Notes under the pieces: model-generated | Told to the model about the DNA's origin: nothing | The model's input: only the letters and a program-made list of their open reading frames with translations | The model's database searches: none | Made by a program: the position numbers and the translations under genes | NCBI RefSeq assembly: GCF_000204195.1 | Contig: NZ_AFBG01000019.1 | Span: 682,001 to 746,000, forward strand | Length of the DNA stretch: 64,000 nucleotides | Direction: 5' to 3' | Source of the DNA: Acidovorax radicis N35 | Lineage (GTDB): Bacteria > Pseudomonadota > Gammaproteobacteria > Burkholderiales > Burkholderiaceae_C | Shown: piece after piece, positions 63,000 through 64,000 of the stretch | Layout of the letters: every line of letters begins with the position of its first letter | Position numbering within the stretch: the first letter of the stretch is position 1

Positions 63000-64000
63000 A
63001 TGCAGGCCGCAACGTCACTGAAATCCCTGTCGATCTCCAGCCGGCTGGGCCTGGGCTTTGGCTGCATGCTGGTGCTGCTGGTGGCGGTGGCCGCCGTGGG
63101 CCAGCTCTCGGTGGGCAAGGTGCATGACCAGATGCTCCAGATCACCGGCATCGGCGCCAACAAGTCCAAGCTGGTCAACGGCATGCTGGAGAGCGTGAGT
63201 GCCATTGGCATCCAGAGCCGCTCCGCCGCCATGCTCAACGACATCGACCCCAAACAGGCGCGCGGGCAGATCGATGCGGTGGCCAAGACGCTCAAGGACT
63301 ACACCCGCCAGGAAACCGCCCTGGCCGAACTGCTGACCCCCGCCAGCGCCACCCCCGCCGAGCTCAAGCTGCTGGGCGAGGTGCAGGCGATGGGCAAAAA
63401 AACCCGCCCCGAACTCGACGCCGCCATCAAGGCCACCGACGATGGCGACACCGTGAGCGCCACCCTGACGCTGATGACCCGCGTGGCCCCCGCCGAAACC
63501 GCGTGGCGTAGCAAGCTCGGCGAGCTCGTCGAACTGCAGAACACGCTGAACGCCGAAGCCACGGCGTCGGCCGAAAACACGCAGAGCCAGGCCCGCGTGG
63601 TGGGCGGTCTGCTCGTGCTGCTGGCCATCGGGCTCGGCGCGCTGATTGCGTGGCGCATCACCACCAGCATCACGGCGCCCATTGGCCGTGCCGTGGTGGT
63701 GGCCGAGCGCATTGCGCGCGGCGACCTCACCTCGCAAGTCGAAGTGCGCATCCAGGATGAAACCGGCCGCCTGCTCGAAGCCATCGCCGCCATGCAGGAG
63801 CGGCTGCGCACGCTGGTCGGCGAGATCGGCCAGACGGCAGACTCCATCCTGGTCGCCAGCTCTGAAGTGGCGTCGGGTAACCTGGACCTGAGCCAGCGCA
63901 CCGAACAAACATCGCACAACCTGCAAAGCGCGGCCAACTCGCTGGTGGACCTGACCGGCACGGTGTCGCAAAGTGCCGACTCGGCCCGCCAGGCCAACCA
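63000..64000 (+). CDS. Methyl-accepting chemotaxis protein (3' end outside window)
   Basis: 333 residues visible. TM1 about 14-34, periplasmic four-helix ligand domain (MLQITGIGANKSKLVNGMLESVSAIGIQSRSAAMLNDIDP, Tar/Tsr-like), TM2 about 200-220, HAMP (ITTSITAPIGRAVVVAERIARGDLTSQVEVRIQDETGRLLEAIAAMQERLR) and the beginning of the signalling domain (SSEVASGNLDLSQRTEQTSHNLQ). Inner-membrane chemoreceptor that acts through CheA/CheW. ATG 63000 has a purine-rich leader (AAGGAAC). Confidence 0.95.
   Translation, partial: MQAATSLKSLSISSRLGLGFGCMLVLLVAVAAVGQLSVGKVHDQMLQITGIGANKSKLVNGMLESVSAIGIQSRSAAMLNDIDPKQARGQIDAVAKTLKDYTRQETALAELLTPASATPAELKLLGEVQAMGKKTRPELDAAIKATDDGDTVSATLTLMTRVAPAETAWRSKLGELVELQNTLNAEATASAENTQSQARVVGGLLVLLAIGLGALIAWRITTSITAPIGRAVVVAERIARGDLTSQVEVRIQDETGRLLEAIAAMQERLRTLVGEIGQTADSILVASSEVASGNLDLSQRTEQTSHNLQSAANSLVDLTGTVSQSADSARQAN

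Overview
The window is GC-rich bacterial DNA with densely packed genes on both strands. Protein content and gene order point to a betaproteobacterium of the family Comamonadaceae, Acidovorax-like. The signs are ruvA/ruvB with phoH (ybeZ)-ybeY next to them, a Bug-family (TctC) binding protein, a NodI/NodJ-type ABC exporter, an IPTL-CTERM protein, and a dispersed 'atagct...agcgctt...aagcgct' palindromic repeat family. I saw no tRNA, rRNA, CRISPR array, prophage or transposase gene. This taxonomic reading is an inference from family knowledge; no search was run.

Layout. 1-4811: ruvB (cut by the window edge), a secreted trypsin/lysyl-endopeptidase-like lipoprotein lying between ruvB and ruvA, then ruvA and, divergent, ybeZ and ybeY. 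4948-9082: two tandem paralogous FG-GAP-like lipoproteins and a decayed third copy. 9092-12631: TSUP exporter, MFS transporter, dtd and a cation diffusion facilitator. 12751-16272: histidine kinase, FixJ/NarL-type regulator, secreted GlcG/HbpS-like protein and ankyrin protein. 16311-19009: GntR regulator, Bug-type binding protein and amidohydrolase. 19237-25596: dbpA, a PAS-GGDEF-EAL protein, amn and a membrane diguanylate cyclase. 25681-34041: PaiB-like and AraC regulators, nodI, SDR, AraC, purT, a DUF3455 lipoprotein, cynS and nodJ; nodI and nodJ are about 5 kb apart. 34064-40308: a PPOX-like gene, a frameshifted PPOX-GAF gene, hemerythrin-like protein, GMC oxidoreductase, 3-hydroxybutyryl-CoA dehydrogenase and an enoyl-CoA hydratase-like protein. 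40536-41976: ohrR-ohr-DUF1304 with a clear operator and terminator.

42056-47706: a metallophosphoesterase coupled to a kinase-USP fusion, a MITE-like element, DUF2855, srkA with a dispersed repeat inside its reading frame, and an OmpR-type regulator lacking its phospho-acceptor aspartate. 47848-51951: an eight-module DUF11/IPTL-CTERM surface protein and a small hypothetical gene. 52074-58604: htpG with a sigma-32-like promoter, aqpZ, a DHH phosphoesterase, a lipase-like hydrolase and an RluF-like pseudouridine synthase. 58701-62601: a tightly overlapping operon of DUF4394 lipoprotein, cupredoxin-like protein and a cache-HAMP-GGDEF-EAL protein. 63000-64000: the start of a methyl-accepting chemotaxis protein.

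Themes. Second-messenger and signalling functions are prominent: three GGDEF proteins, two AraC regulators, an orphan response regulator, a two-component system and a chemoreceptor. There are many predicted envelope proteins of unknown role. The best candidates for an undescribed system are the DUF4394-cupredoxin-c-di-GMP operon, the metallophosphoesterase/kinase-USP pair, the kinase-regulator-HbpS cluster and the tandem FG-GAP lipoproteins.
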